Shown here: one piece after another, positions 10,883 to 23,015 of the stretch
Numbering within the stretch: position 1 is the first letter of the stretch
Layout: every line of letters begins with the position of its first letter
Origin: Neopestalotiopsis rosae
Taxonomy: Eukaryota > Ascomycota > Sordariomycetes > Amphisphaeriales > Sporocadaceae
Direction of reading: 5' to 3'
DNA length: 64,000 bases
Assembly: GCA_023078685.1 (NCBI GenBank)
Contig: JALGAS010000007.1
Span: 3,472,001-3,536,000 of the forward strand
Made by a program: the position numbers and the translations under genes
The notes under the pieces: model-generated
The model's input: the letters and a program-made list of their open reading frames with translations, nothing else
The model's database searches: none
What the model was told of the DNA's origin: nothing

Positions 10883-13050
10883 ATGTTGCTTTATACCAGA
10901 GTGGCGGCCCCAAAGGCGCCCAAAAGGCGGTCCCGTGCAGGTCAGTACGCCTTTCCTCTTGATCGCAGCAAGCCGAGAGCGGGGTCTTTGTACTCGCTTG
11001 TGAATCACTATTGCTAACTTTGCTCGTCTTTTGCTACAGGTTGTACATCTTGGTGAGTATTTGCCATTGAATCCCGGTGTGCTCTTGAATCGACTTGCTA
11101 TGCGCGAGTAACAGCAACGACTGATAATCTCATAGCAAGGACAAGGTAAGCTAAGGCGGGCATGTCTGCGACAGTGTTACACAAGGTTCCAGCTAATGTT
11201 TTTTTCATCGTTCTAGAAGAAGAAATGCGACGAAACAAGACCCCAATGTGGTCGCTGCGCAGAAAGATCTCTGCCATGTACATACGAAGCAGTAAAACCC
11301 CGCCAACGTAGGAAACGAGATTCCGATGTTGGATTAGTACTTGATTCGGAGCAACGAGACGGAGCGAACGACGATGGCGACGAGCATTGGCACTTCGACG
11401 GCGACATTGTGGAAGAAATACACAGAGACGATTGCGGGAGACTCGGCGGCAGCATAACCACGGATGTCTTGTCGGCAACGGAGACAGATGCACTGCTATC
11501 GCCGACCGCGACAAGTATATTCAGTTTCACCGACGACGATGTCAAGGGACATCAGCTAGGATCCTTGGTCAGGAGGAGTTCCGGCTTCAGCATTGCCTCG
11601 AATCCTTTGTGTCTACCTCCTGACCTGGCACTCATCGCACCTTGTCCTCTGGCTTCACCGACTTTGGACTTTTGTATACCGGCATTCAACGAATTTTCAG
11701 ATCGACCGAGCCGCCGTGCTCTTGTTGACCACTTTTGCAACGTCCTTTCCCACCTTATAGTGTTCAGAGAGGAGTCTGGCAACCCTTTTCAGCAACTGGT
11801 TCTGCCACTCTCATATAATAGTTCCCCAGTCATGAATGCGATATACGCTCTGGCTAGCGCTCATCTCGAGTATCGAGGCGTCTCATCCGGTGAAAAGTCA
11901 CTTTACTTTCACAACGAAGCCATCCAGGGCCTTGCGCAACTTATTGAATCCGGAGGCAAGGCAACCCATAAAAACGAGCTCTTGGCTGCAATTATGCTGT
12001 TGGTATATTATGAAGTCGTGAGTCTGAACTCGGAACAAAACTTGTCAATCGGGTCTAACAGTCGAATAGCTGGTGCAAAAGGGACGCTCCAATATAGTTG
12101 ACGGCCACCTCCGCGGTGCACTCACTATTATGGAATCATCTACGGGAGACGCCAGTCCTACGAGTATCTTTCTGGAAAGGGTGAGCAAATAATACACCTT
12201 CTGCTGCATCGTTTATTGCAAAATATTAATCAAGACCCAGGCTTTCCGCTTCTATGATGTAATCACCGCGCTGTCTCTAGGCACTGCGCCCATTGGGACA
12301 GCGCCGGCTGCGGGCTGCCTGATTCCATTACCTCCGCTGGACGCTCCTGTGGCCTCGCCCCTGCGCAATGTCGACACGTTGCTTGGTATGGCAACAACAC
12401 TTTGGCCAATCATGCACAGACTCTCGAACCTCTTCTCTTTGAAAAGCGAACTGGATAATGCGGTCAAGAACCATCAGAATTCCAAAGCAGCAGTGCTTCG
12501 AACAGAATTCGAGACGACATCTCAGGCTATCCAAATGGCGCTCGATCGCTGGCAGCCAAGCCTACCCCCGAACATCATCCTCAAGGATGGTCACCTCGAA
12601 TTGACTGATGGCAAGGAAATGCCAGAACGAGACCTGCTCAACTCAATCCTGCACAATGCGCTAGCCTACCGCTCCAGCGCATTCGTCTACTTGTATCGGT
12701 CGATATACGGCTACTCACCCGATCACGCATTGGTGCAAAGGCATGTGCACGACTCGCTCATCTACTGTTCCCGATGCGTTGCATTCAAGGGGCCAATGGG
12801 CGCACTTTTGTGGCCACTATTTGTCGCCGCATGTGAAGCCATAACGACAGAAGACAGAGCCTCGGCCGAGAGAACATTTGGTGAATACGACACCCACCAG
12901 GGCATGACAAATATCGACAACGCGTGGGGTGTTGTTCGAGAAGTTTGGAAGCAACATGACCTTCTCAGTGTGACGCCGTACGGCTCCAAAGACGCTGATC
13001 TGTGGCGACGGGTCAGCAAGGAAATGGGTATCAGTGTTGTTCTTGGTTGA
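10883..13050 (+). CDS. Zn2Cys6 transcription factor (Fungal_trans_2 type)
   Basis: Nuclear DNA-binding regulator of 600 residues. Exons: 10883-10940, 11040-11052, 11136-11145, 11217-12017, 12070-12180, 12241-13050. The binuclear cluster has Cys at residues 21, 24, 31, 38, 41 and 48 (CX2CX6CX6CX2CX6C). It is assembled from four exons, two of only 13 and 10 bases. A basic stretch (KAPKRRSR) precedes it. The body (from about residue 190, [34 protein letters not shown]) matches the fungal-specific regulatory domain 2 common in ArcA/Acr-2-like regulators. Every join keeps phase. No catabolic cluster is adjacent, so its targets are unknown. It is followed by about 3.3 kb without genes. Confidence 0.85.
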
Positions 13051-16000
13051 AGAAGCGGAAAGCAATGGACAAACTTGCTCCAATAATGTGCGACGCCGAC
13101 GTATCGGTGAGAAGTACAAGATACATGGCTCGGATAGAGTAGGCGAATAGGCAAAAGCAAAACTACCTATTTAATAGTATACCAATCAAATTCTGTTCAC
13201 CAAAGAACGGGACTTTTACAGTTTCGTCCCGACTAGAGCTGAACCTTTAGCCCAGGCGCAAATAGGACGTATCAGCGACTGCTGACTGATCTTTACTGCT
13301 CGAGCCGTTGACCACGCTCGTCTATGACTTATAATTATGTGCAAAAAGTTGCGTTCGGCTGCGTCGAGTGCGTCTGAAACTCACAAGACCCCGGAACTCT
13401 ATTGCCCGAGTGATTGGGCACTAATCATCGCACGTTGTGGACATTCCGTGGTGTGGGTAGACGCAGCAGAGAGGGTGGGTGTCACGCACGCGATATCGTT
13501 AAAGGCTCTGAAGATGCCTGGGCAGGCGACGTGGAGGTGACAGCTTGCCCAAGCGATCGCCTGAATGGATGGCAATGTTAGCATACACTGGCTTTTGAGT
13601 AAGGTCGAGGCTAAGCACAAAGTCTAAATAGACATGATCAGAAACAAATGGCTCCGGCTTGGCTATATAACGAGTTACAGGGAAGAAAAAAGCAAGGTAC
13701 AAAAGCTAGATGTTCTATATTGACTCGTGTAATCATCTGAATATTTACCAATTATTATCGTGCTGTCTTGCAGGCTCTCCTCTCCCAGCTATGGACGGCC
13801 ATATGCAGTAACCGTGAATCATCGCCAGGAGGTGTTGATTCAAGTATTCCACCATTGCCGACACCCACCTCATTGACAAGACATGTGCCGGATATGACAT
13901 GCGCAAAGATAAGATTCACGATAACACATAATTCGGGGACTCGGGAAGTAGACACGGAACATGGAGTTGCAGTATTTCGAATGATGAAACGGGGCACATA
14001 ACTGAATTTGGTAGTGCCCCCAATACACAGGATTCCATCAACTCCAGCTCAATGTACTCTCCAGGTCTACCGACTCGAATTTCGACCACGAATAATTCTA
14101 GGAGGCGCATTCGCTTGCTGCTCATTGGTGCAATGCCGGTAAATCATTTGTTGGAATGTGTAAAGTGCCACGGTGAGCAAGCTGTCCACAGCGCGGGGTT
14201 CAATAACCCCCAAACACACTGTGCAACAACATGCCCAGGTGGCTATATTGCGAACCCTGGTGCCTGTCGTATTAAGGTTGCTCGAGCGACTCTCTTATGT
14301 CTGCCTGCCCTGCCGAAGTCTTGTCTCCAGCTCTAGAGGCTAGTTAGCTACATGTTCACTGCCTCAGGCGACCGCCGATGAATCCACCAAACAGTTTGCA
14401 CGCAGTGACAAATACTCCGATCGATTACTAGAGCCAGGAATCTGTCAAAATACACACAGGCGGATCGATAGATAGCACTTCTGCTAGGTATATTAGAAAG
14501 AACTTACCACGATCCCTGGACATTCTTGCTGGCTGCTGAACTCTCAGGCACATCACTAATGTAGGGCACCATGTAACAAGGGAATTATCGTGAACGCGGG
14601 ATACGTTGACTGGGGTCTGACAAAGGCGTGCTCGCTAGGACTCTACCTGCTGTGTAGAGGCCGGGAAAGTTTCGTGCAGAGAGAGCATTGTTGCAACCAA
14701 TCCGGCCGCAGTACGTAGGCGCTATTCAATTACTTCATGGCCTCAATCCGTTACTATATGGTAATTTGCTAATTACCGTTTTTGACAGATGTGAGTATGT
14801 ACGTGATGTAATAATGGACACGAAATGGCCTAAACCTGTCTACTACACGGAACGTATATTACTTTACTTGGATACCGGAGTAATTGGCGGAGCCCCCTCC
14901 CTCTATCCTGCCTTAGTCTTCCCCGGGTCGCGGCCCCAGCTTGCCAGCCGATCTGTTCCTCAACTCTCCAGAATTCCCCCTCACCCACTCACTCGCATAC
15001 GCTATCTTGTACAAGGGCTTTTCCCGTCACGTACCACCATCTGAGTTTCAATAGGCTAGGGAGGCCTTGAATCCGGGGGGTCAAATTGTTGGCCTCTCTG
15101 TCGCTGGACCCTGCGAGCTAGTGTATTCCTTGCGGAACCCAACAGTACTAGAGAATATTCCCGTTGATGGTCTCGTCCTTTTTCTTTCCCAGGACCCTGG
15201 TACGTGTGAGTGTGTGTGTGTATGCGTGCGCGCGTCCTCTCTCCTACACATTTCTCTTTTCGCCCTCTTTTCTTTCGGTGAACGATTCCTGCCACAACAC
15301 TATTTCTCCCAGTCTCACACTTGGTTGGGTACTAGCTTGTCACGGTACCAGTCCAATGCTACTTATCTCGTACATGATAGCTTGTATCTGTTGCGGTTCC
15401 CGGCGCAACCTGAATGACGACAACAACGCTAGGCAATACGGAATACATGACTTGAGTACTACTTGAGCATTTTGAGCACTTACATGGCCATGTATGATTG
15501 ACTGCATACCTACCCTACGTTACCTTCCAGTATCCTGCCTTGGGCCCCCCATCCGATGTCCATCCTACCAGAAGCAAGTCCCTCAACGCCTATCTAAGGT
15601 ATACACACCCCTCCGAGAGGAAAGAGAGAAAATAACGCCTCTCTACTTGCTTTATCGATCTCACCGCACCAACAGCCACTGGACAACTCAAATTTTCCCA
15701 TTTCTAGCGGCGATGAATTCGATTACTACCACATTTACGTACACTTGGGGAACCCTCCTCCCCTCACTGCGTCGGGGACTTTAGCCCCAGGAACCTCCGC
15801 ACCATCTGACAGGAGGGACGGCAGGGAACACCCTAATTTTGAGCACCACTGCACCAGGGTTGCTCTCGCACGACGCCAGCGAGCCACAGATCAGCACTCA
15901 GCTTAGCGAATAAGCGACTCGACTGCCCAGGAGGCCGGCAAGAAGTTGTTGCCAATACCAGACAGACACACGGAACCCAGATACAGAAATCAATGACCAG

Positions 16001-16387
16001 ATCTCTTGCACACTCTACATAGGTTGCGATATTCCGGTGCCGTATATCATCGGCATCCATCTTACCAACGACATCAGCAGTGGTTTGGCCAATGCCGCGA
16101 TTCCCCGCGATTATAGTGTAAAAGGTTCACTGGAGAAGCCGAACTATACCTACCCAAGCGCTGTCTACCGACCACGACGGCTACTAGATTGCCAGAACCT
16201 CAGAAACCACCACTACCGCTTCCGCTTTCGCCCTGGAACTTTTTTGCGCGTCCAACTCTGAAGCAGCTTTTCTTTTTAGGGTCTTCTCCGTCAGACCCTT
16301 AGCATCATGGTGATTTGACCAAGGCCTCTCCCGAAAGAGACCAACCATATTCCAGAATTCCGCTACAGCCCGCCCGCCCCGAACACC
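13051..16387. other. Long intergenic stretch, promoter of the large regulator
   Basis: No gene seen in 3.3 kb. It holds a GT/GC-rich microsatellite at 15204-15233 and pyrimidine-rich patches between about 14880 and 15760. Its size fits an extended promoter and leader for the regulator starting at 16388. Confidence 0.45.
15204..15233. repeat. Imperfect GT/GC dinucleotide run
   Basis: An alternating purine-pyrimidine run (gtgtgagtgtgtgtgtgt, then atgcgtgcgcgcg) of about 30 bases in the leader region of the large regulator. A simple-sequence repeat. Confidence 0.7.
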
Positions 16388-19300
16388 ATGGCGACCGTTC
16401 CAAACGATGCACCACCACTGCAGCCGAAGACGATACGCTTTGTCAATAATCAGGGCCAGCCGCCACAGAAGCGACGGCGGATCAACGCAGCGTAAGTTGA
16501 ATCTACCTGTCTTCAGATCTTTCAAGTCTTTGGCGTGGTCCATCGCCTTACTGTTATACCTTTACTTGCGTAATGCCAGGTGCTGTTTTGCTGCGACCAA
16601 GAGAGTCGAGGACAACTTTTTTTTTCTTGTCATGTTTACTAAATTAGCAGCAATGAATTTCACTTCCCGCCTGTAGCCAGGCAAGCTCGTCCTGGGCGGC
16701 AGTCACAGACCCACCGACGCGCAGGTAGAGGGGCACTGACGTTTTGTGGATATTCTACTTTTACCTCACTGAGAGGGACTGCATCCCGCTGACCATGTCG
16801 CTCATGAATTAGATGTTTAACTTGCCGAAGGCGAAAGACACGATGTGCGGGCGAGCACCCTCAATGCTCGACGTGCGTCAAAAATGGTCATAAATGTCTC
16901 GGATACTCTGATGTCCCGGAGAAATTACTCAAGAGGGACCCGGTCCCTGGCGCCAGCGCGGGCTCCGAAGTGGCCGTGATCGATCCGCAAGACGGAGAGT
17001 ACTCGGACGACGAGCTGCCCGGCCTCCAGAGACACGATCACTGGAAACAAAACAGGAACGGCCCCGGTCGCCGCGATACCGAAGACAGCACAGCCTCGTC
17101 GCGTCGGTTGTCAGAGTCGGCGCAGCAGCAATCCGCTCCGGTCTCGTCCGTACGACTGAAGTCGGAGACTGTAGACTGGGAGGAATCGCAATCTCTCGCC
17201 CAACATGGTCATGGATCTGGTAAGCTACCACGAAGGCCGACAACATATGCGCGACACTCATCATTCTCTACCCAAGATGGACGCAGCCCTAGTGTGCGGT
17301 CTCCGATATTGCACCACAACCACAATCACTCTGATAGCTATCGCGTCCCGTATTTCAGATACTTTGGACCGACTGCAATCGTCCCAGGCTTCAAACAAAT
17401 GGTTGTCAAGGTTCATGACAGAAGACGCAGCTCCATGTCGGCTACATCTCCTGGCTCTGGTGTCTCGTTCCCCAGCATCAAATCAATTCAATCGGAGCAC
17501 GAGTACGACCAGCTAGATGATGTACCTGTGTATGATCCTCATGATTCCAGCCCAGTTCACCCCCTCATCCTCGACTTGATCGGCGTCTTCTTCTCTCACC
17601 TTGGCTGCAACTATCCATTTCTACGTGAGGAAAAGTTCACTCGATGGGTCAAGGAGAAAAGAGTTGAGCCTATCCTTGTTGATGCAGTGTGTGCGCTAGC
17701 AGCTCGGTTCTCCGATTCGCCGATTCTGAACAGGTCAAATGGGAAGAAGTCGTCAAGAGCTGACAATGGCCACATTTTTGCTCAGCGAGCAAAAGCGGCT
17801 ACCGTGGATACCTTTCCCTGCCCCTCTGTGGCAGCTGTGCAAGCTTGTCTGCTAATGGCTTACGAGGGGTTCGGGGCCGATCAAGATAGCGCGCTCTGGA
17901 TGTATCTCGGCCTTGCCATACGAATGGCCGTTGACCTTGGCTTGCACAAAAAGGATGGCGTCAAGTATCAAGGTGAAAAAGATGCCTGGTACACGAGAGC
18001 GTACAGTCGCCAGACCGATGACCATGATCACGTTGCCAGCTTGAACAAGCCGAGTGATGAGGATACCTTGAGCCTCCAGGAACAACGGGAGTTGGAACAA
18101 GAGAGAATGGACACACTTTGGACCGTATTTATGCTCGATAGGGTCATATCGTCAGGTACTGGTCGACCAGTCACTCTTCGGGATGTTGATTTTGAGCTTG
18201 ATCTTCCCAACATTTCTGCAAACCCCGGGGCCACTCATCCCGATCCATTCCCGACACTTATCCAGATGATTCACTTGTATGGCAGAGTTTCAGATGTTCT
18301 CAACGAAATTGTCAAGCCGAATGATCTCACCGACGAGAGAATGAACAAGCTTATCGTCCTGGAGAACGAACTCACCAAGTTACACCGAAAACAGCATCCA
18401 AATCTACAATTCAACGCCGAACACTTCCAAGCCTATGTTCAAACGGCACAAGGAACGAGCTTCATTCTGCTTCATCTCTGGTTCCATGCCATGATTATTG
18501 TGCTACATCAGCCGGCACTGTTGGCACCCCTGATCCAGTATGACCAGGGCCGCGAACTAGGATCTCAGAGTCGTGAGATATCCATGTCAAGTGCCAAGAC
18601 GATTGCTGATATACTGGCATTTGCGAACCTAATTGACGCCAAAAGTTTCATCGGCAATCCCTTTACGTCCCAACCAATCTACATAGCCGCATGCGCCTTT
18701 CTAGTGGAGTCGGAGAAAACGCACGCCTCACAGCCTGCCTCGCGAGCACCCTCCCCTCATACCGACCGTAATCCGTGGGCCACCTCGCGATTCCAGGATC
18801 GCAGAGACGGGCCATCGTCCGATGCTCGGCCCTCGACGCGACATTTCTTGCTTGCGTCAGCCGCAAATCAGAACTACCAGGCCTGCTACAAGGCACTCCA
18901 GCATATGCATACCTACTGGGGTGGGGTTCGCTACATACTAACAGCTTTGGACCAGAAATCCGAGGGTATATGGGATTGCGAAACTTACACACGCGAAGAG
19001 TACGAGAGTGCCAGACTGCCTCGACGGGGCAGCTCTCTGCAACGCCTCATGGCCGCAAAGGCCGAGCAGTGTGCCTCCCCGACACCGCAGCCCGGTGCTC
19101 CTCCCTTGGCCTGGTCCTTGACTGGAACCACCAACACACCGGGTCCTAGCCTCACCCTCTTGTTTCCCCCAAACAGCACGAATCCAGTGGCAAACGTTCC
19201 TCCGGCAACGGTCCAGGCACCGGCCCCTCCGCAACCACAGTCCGCGCCGACTCCTCCTGGCAACATGATTTACGATCCGATCCGCCAGAGTCTGCCCGAG

Positions 19301-19930
19301 ACTTCGCAGATGTACCCTCCTGCATATCCTCAGCCCAATACGTCGGCGCTGCGACATTCCATGACCCAGGCTCATCCGCGTCAATTGTCAGGTACGTCTG
19401 GTGCAACCAATCAAGGCAAATCATGGCTTCGATTTGATGGCATGCCCCCTGATCAAGCATCCCACGCACCGACTACGCCGGACGCCACCAGTAGTTTTCA
19501 GATAGATCCCCCCTCGCAGCCTCGTGCTTGCATGCTCCCGCAAAACCCTCATACCCCATCATCGCACCCGTCTCCAGGACACGAAGCGTCTAACTTCCCC
19601 ACAGGAGCATCACCGACCAGTACAATGACGGACTTGACTGTGGCCCCGTCCCATGGCGGAACCAATGTAAACTCGAGCAACACATCAGTCACGGCCTACT
19701 CTGGAGACATGGGGACGTCTCAGTTTACGCACCATGGCTTGGCGACGGGCACATTCACCTACCTCGAATCAACAGGGCAAGGACTGGATCTCATGACATT
19801 TGAGAATCAGACAGACTTTGGGCCAGCTCTCGGCAGCTTTGAATCGGCGGAAATGGCTAGCTGGCTTGGCAACTGGGTTCCTAGCGAAATCATCAATGAT
19901 TTGTACGAAGGATCTTTCATGGGGCAGTAA
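16388..19930 (+). CDS. Large Zn2Cys6 transcription factor
   Basis: Nuclear regulator of 1073 residues from exons 16388-16491 and 16813-19930. The Zn cluster has Cys at residues 36, 39, 46, 53, 56 and 63, with a basic run (QKRRR) just before it. The first exon ends exactly before the first Cys. The middle region (from about residue 245, PVHPLILDLIGVFFSHLGCNYPFLREE, through VQACLLMAYEGFGADQDSALWMYLGLAIRMAVDLGLH and RMDTLWTVFMLDRVIS) is a classic fungal-specific transcription factor domain (PF04082). The last 350 residues are rich in Pro, Ser, Thr and Gln, as in activation regions. The intron is unusually long (321 bases) for this locus. I cannot assign a named orthologue, and the targets are unknown. 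Confidence 0.88.
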
Positions 19931-20703
19931 TATCCAGTCCAGCACTGCTTTTGGTTTTCTCGACGTTACTCACATTTCACCACGCAATTTCTCTCAAGTT
20001 ACGACTAATGAAATCGGCGGCGAGAAGCGACATAAACGGATGCATCTCTGTTATTTGAGGCGTTATAGCGAATGCTGTTCCATTGCAGTCATGTACTGGG
20101 CTTTTGGATATGGTGTTTAGGATTTGGATCTCCTCAAAATGGGTTAGCATATACTGGGAACACGCTGGCCCTTGGTATTTCTGGATGATATGAAACATAC
20201 ATTTGTTCTCATTGGGATATGGGCAATTTTGACCGGAGTATGGATAGCAGAAGAAAATATGTGGATGGGTCACGGGATTTCAATGCATGTGTTATTAGAT
20301 AATGACATTTGGGCAACTTCGGTGTAGCATCTCAGCGCATGTTTGGCAATTACATTATTGCCTCAGTACTTTTTAGGCATCATAAAAGTTCAAGCTTCAG
20401 CGACGTGACGAATATGTAAATCTCGAAGAACTTGTGCTACTGCTTGGAAATTGACCCATGTCATGGTCATTTTGCATTCACGCTAAGTGGTGATTTTGTG
20501 AATAGTTGAAGAAATCATGTATATTCGCTGACATTGAAAGAAATCGTATTTACGCCCAACCACCACGGTGAAAACAATTGACGTGTATACACTACCCATT
20601 CCCTGCAATGCGCTTGCTTGAGTCGCAGCTAGCCGCTCGAGCCAACTGTAGCACCGCACGGCTTCCGCTCCACGCGGCCAGGAATGCGAGGACGCTTATA
20701 TGC
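19931..20703. other. Intergenic between convergent genes
   Basis: 3' flanks of the large regulator and of the small cysteine-tailed gene. No gene seen. Confidence 0.5.
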
Positions 20704-21162
20704 TTAGATGATGCAAAAGTCGCACGGAAGGGGACATGGAATGCAGAAGCAGAAACGTCCTGGACAGCAGCCGCCACGGTCGCCTCCTCGCAGTCCCATT
20801 TGCGACTCCTCGTGCGGGGCCTCTGGATCTAGAAACTTTGAGTCAGCTTCCAGTTGAGTGCAAGCTTTGCGAAGTTTCGGCTGTCGCGAAAAGAGAGTAC
20901 TCGAAACATCAAGGGTCCTCAACGAGTCGTCCGCACGGCACGGATAGACCGGGAGACATCACACGGCGGGAATAGGGGCATTGCGACATCATATTCGCTC
21001 TGCAAGATGCTTGGAGAATGACTTACTCATGGGTTGCGATGCCATGGGCTGAAGAGAGATCTCCTCCATCGGCGTCTGCGGCGAAGCGTTTTGTGACTGG
21101 CGCATCTCACCAGCAGGGGCCGCGGCCTCCACGTTGAAGGTGTCAGACTGAGTAGGAGACAT
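20704..21162 (-). CDS. Small cysteine-tailed protein, CYSTM-like
   Basis: Two exons (21027-21162 and 20704-20828) joined over a 198-base GT-AG intron with a CTGAC branch site encode 86 residues. The N-terminal 55 residues are hydrophilic (Gln, Ser, Pro, Glu). The C-terminus has a GLRGGDRGG hinge followed by seven Cys in 19 residues (CCPGRFCFCIPCPLPCDFC), ending in Ile-Ile. The layout resembles cysteine-rich transmembrane module proteins, which are small, tail-anchored, often palmitoylated and tied to stress or metal tolerance. Assignment is by layout only. Phase is maintained across the join, and the Cys tail is in frame with the ATG only when the intron is removed. Confidence 0.72.
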
Positions 21163-21905
21163 GAAGGATTTTGTCGCTGGAAACGATGAACGACTTGAGT
21201 TTCGAGATGCTATTCACGGGAGACGAGTAAACAGAATATCTGCGAATGCCAAGCTTTTAAGTAGTCGTATAGTGTGGAAGTAGGCTGCTTAGTGTTGTAA
21301 AAGGAGCTCAAGTGAATCGAAAGACACGTAAACTTGCACTAATTGAAGTGATGATAAAATAGGGCGTCGTGGAAAACCAAAAAAGCTTGGAATCACTGGC
21401 AGTCACTGAATCAAAAGCTCTTGCGATTCCCGAGAGCTTGGACTCCGGGACTTGACTGAGTTGACGCTAGGCGCAACTCCCACGTCAATGGTCTGGTGAC
21501 GTCATTGCCTTCGTGGCCAAATGAGGCGGTGCAGTGGCTGTTCTTCAATAGGTCTTGGCTGTCATTCCAACGCCGATCACCCGCAAAACCAGGAAGCTTC
21601 AAAGTTTCTTTGTAGTGCCCAGCTGCCAGATAGAGATCCCATGAGCATGTGAATTGCAGGAGGATTGACCTTCCGCCATTATTACTTCCTTAATCAGTTG
21701 TAGTCGCAAAATCATTCTCACGTCATGGCAGTCCAATTCGAACGCGCTTTTTGTTTTATACATGCAATTCTTCTGCTGTATATTGCTAGTCATGATGATC
21801 ATGATGGTATCCGACTAATCTCGAAAGAATTTAAATGCTGCAAAAACTCCGGCCCAATGCAATGCTCATGGATGTCGTGGTGACCAAGATGAGGTTTTGA
21901 CTTCC
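21163..21905. other. Intergenic, upstream of the cysteine-tailed gene
   Basis: Promoter side of the small minus-strand gene and 3' flank of the reductase gene. Nothing else recognised. Confidence 0.5.
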
Positions 21906-23015
21906 TTACAGGTCCTTGACCTTGACGACGGCCTTGCCAAAGTTCTCACCCTTGAAGATACCAATCAGACCGTGAGCGGCGTTGTCAATACCCTGAGTGA
22001 CGTGCAGCTTGGGCTTGAAGCTACCCTCGGCCAGCCACTTCTGCATCTTCTCCTGGTGCTCCTGGAAGTAAACATCACCATAGCCGGGCTTGCCAACCAA
22101 GAATCCAATCATCTCGAGGGTCTTGGCAACGACCTGGAACATGTTCTTGACGCCGTATCTCTTCTCAGGGGGGGTGTTGTAGTCGCCAATCTGATTACAT
22201 GTTAGTGAATGCAAGTCTCGATGCACAGTTTCGGAGAATTGCAAACTTACCATGCCGCAAGTAGGAATACGGCCGCCCTTGTGGATAGAGTCCAGAGCAG
22301 CCTCGAGGTGCTCACCACCGACGTTCTCAAAGTAGATATCGATACCCTCGGGGGCAAGGCGCTTCAAGCCAGCAGAAGGGCTCTCCGTCTTGTAGTTGAA
22401 ACCACCATCGAAACCAAGCTCATTGATGATAAAGTCAAGCTTCTCCTGGCTGCCAACGGAGCCAATGACCTTGAGACCCTCGTGCTTGGCGATCTGACCA
22501 ACAACTTGGCCAACGGCGCCAGCGGCGGAGCTGATGAAGATGACCTCGCCCTTCTTGGGCTTACCGATCTTGTAGAGACCGGACCATGCAGTCAGGCCGG
22601 GCATACCCAGAGGTCCCAGGAACAGGTCCACGTCCAAGTTGTAGGGGTTGTGGATCTTCCTGACCGAGGCCTTGGCAGGCTCGGGGATGACAACGTACTC
22701 GGCAATGGGCACAAAGGCAATGACCAGGTCACCGGCCTTGAAATCGGCGCTCTCGGACTTGAGCACGCGGGCGGCGACGCTGTTAACGACGGGGCCGTTC
22801 ATCTCAAAGGCGGGCATGTAGCTCTCAATGTGGGCCTCACGCATGCGGCCGCGCAGGTACGGGTCAAACGAGGCCGACAGGACCTCAATGGTGATACCAC
22901 CACTGGGAGCAGGAGCCTCGGCATCGAAGCCGCGGTCCTCAACGGTCAAGTGCTCGCCGGCGACGGGGTAGCCCTCGGGCGTCTTCTTGAAAATGAGAGT
23001 CTTGTTCTGAACCAT
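21906..23015 (-). CDS. NADP-dependent medium-chain reductase (PTGR/LTB4DH-like)
   Basis: Cytosolic zinc-independent medium-chain dehydrogenase/reductase of the leukotriene-B4 dehydrogenase / double-bond reductase group, which reduces enones using NADPH. Exons 22251-23015 and 21906-22190, 349 residues. Family marks: FDPYLRGRM near residue 52, GMPGLTAWSGLY at the domain boundary, and the nucleotide-binding SAAGAVGQVVGQIAK with an AxxGxxG core. The absence of the structural-zinc cysteines fits this branch. The 60-base intron (22191-22250, GTAAGT...CAG, CTAAC branch site) contains no stop and keeps frame, so an unspliced reading would wrongly add 20 residues. Codon use is strongly biased to C-ending codons, suggesting good expression. 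A TTATAAAGG element lies about 190 bases upstream. Confidence 0.9.
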   Translation of the reverse strand: MVQNKTLIFKKTPEGYPVAGEHLTVEDRGFDAEAPAPSGGITIEVLSASFDPYLRGRMREAHIESYMPAFEMNGPVVNSVAARVLKSESADFKAGDLVIAFVPIAEYVVIPEPAKASVRKIHNPYNLDVDLFLGPLGMPGLTAWSGLYKIGKPKKGEVIFISSAAGAVGQVVGQIAKHEGLKVIGSVGSQEKLDFIINELGFDGGFNYKTESPSAGLKRLAPEGIDIYFENVGGEHLEAALDSIHKGGRIPTCGMVSLQFSETVHRDLHSLTCNQIGDYNTPPEKRYGVKNMFQVVAKTLEMIGFLVGKPGYGDVYFQEHQEKMQKWLAEGSFKPKLHVTQGIDNAAHGLIGIFKGENFGKAVVKVKDL

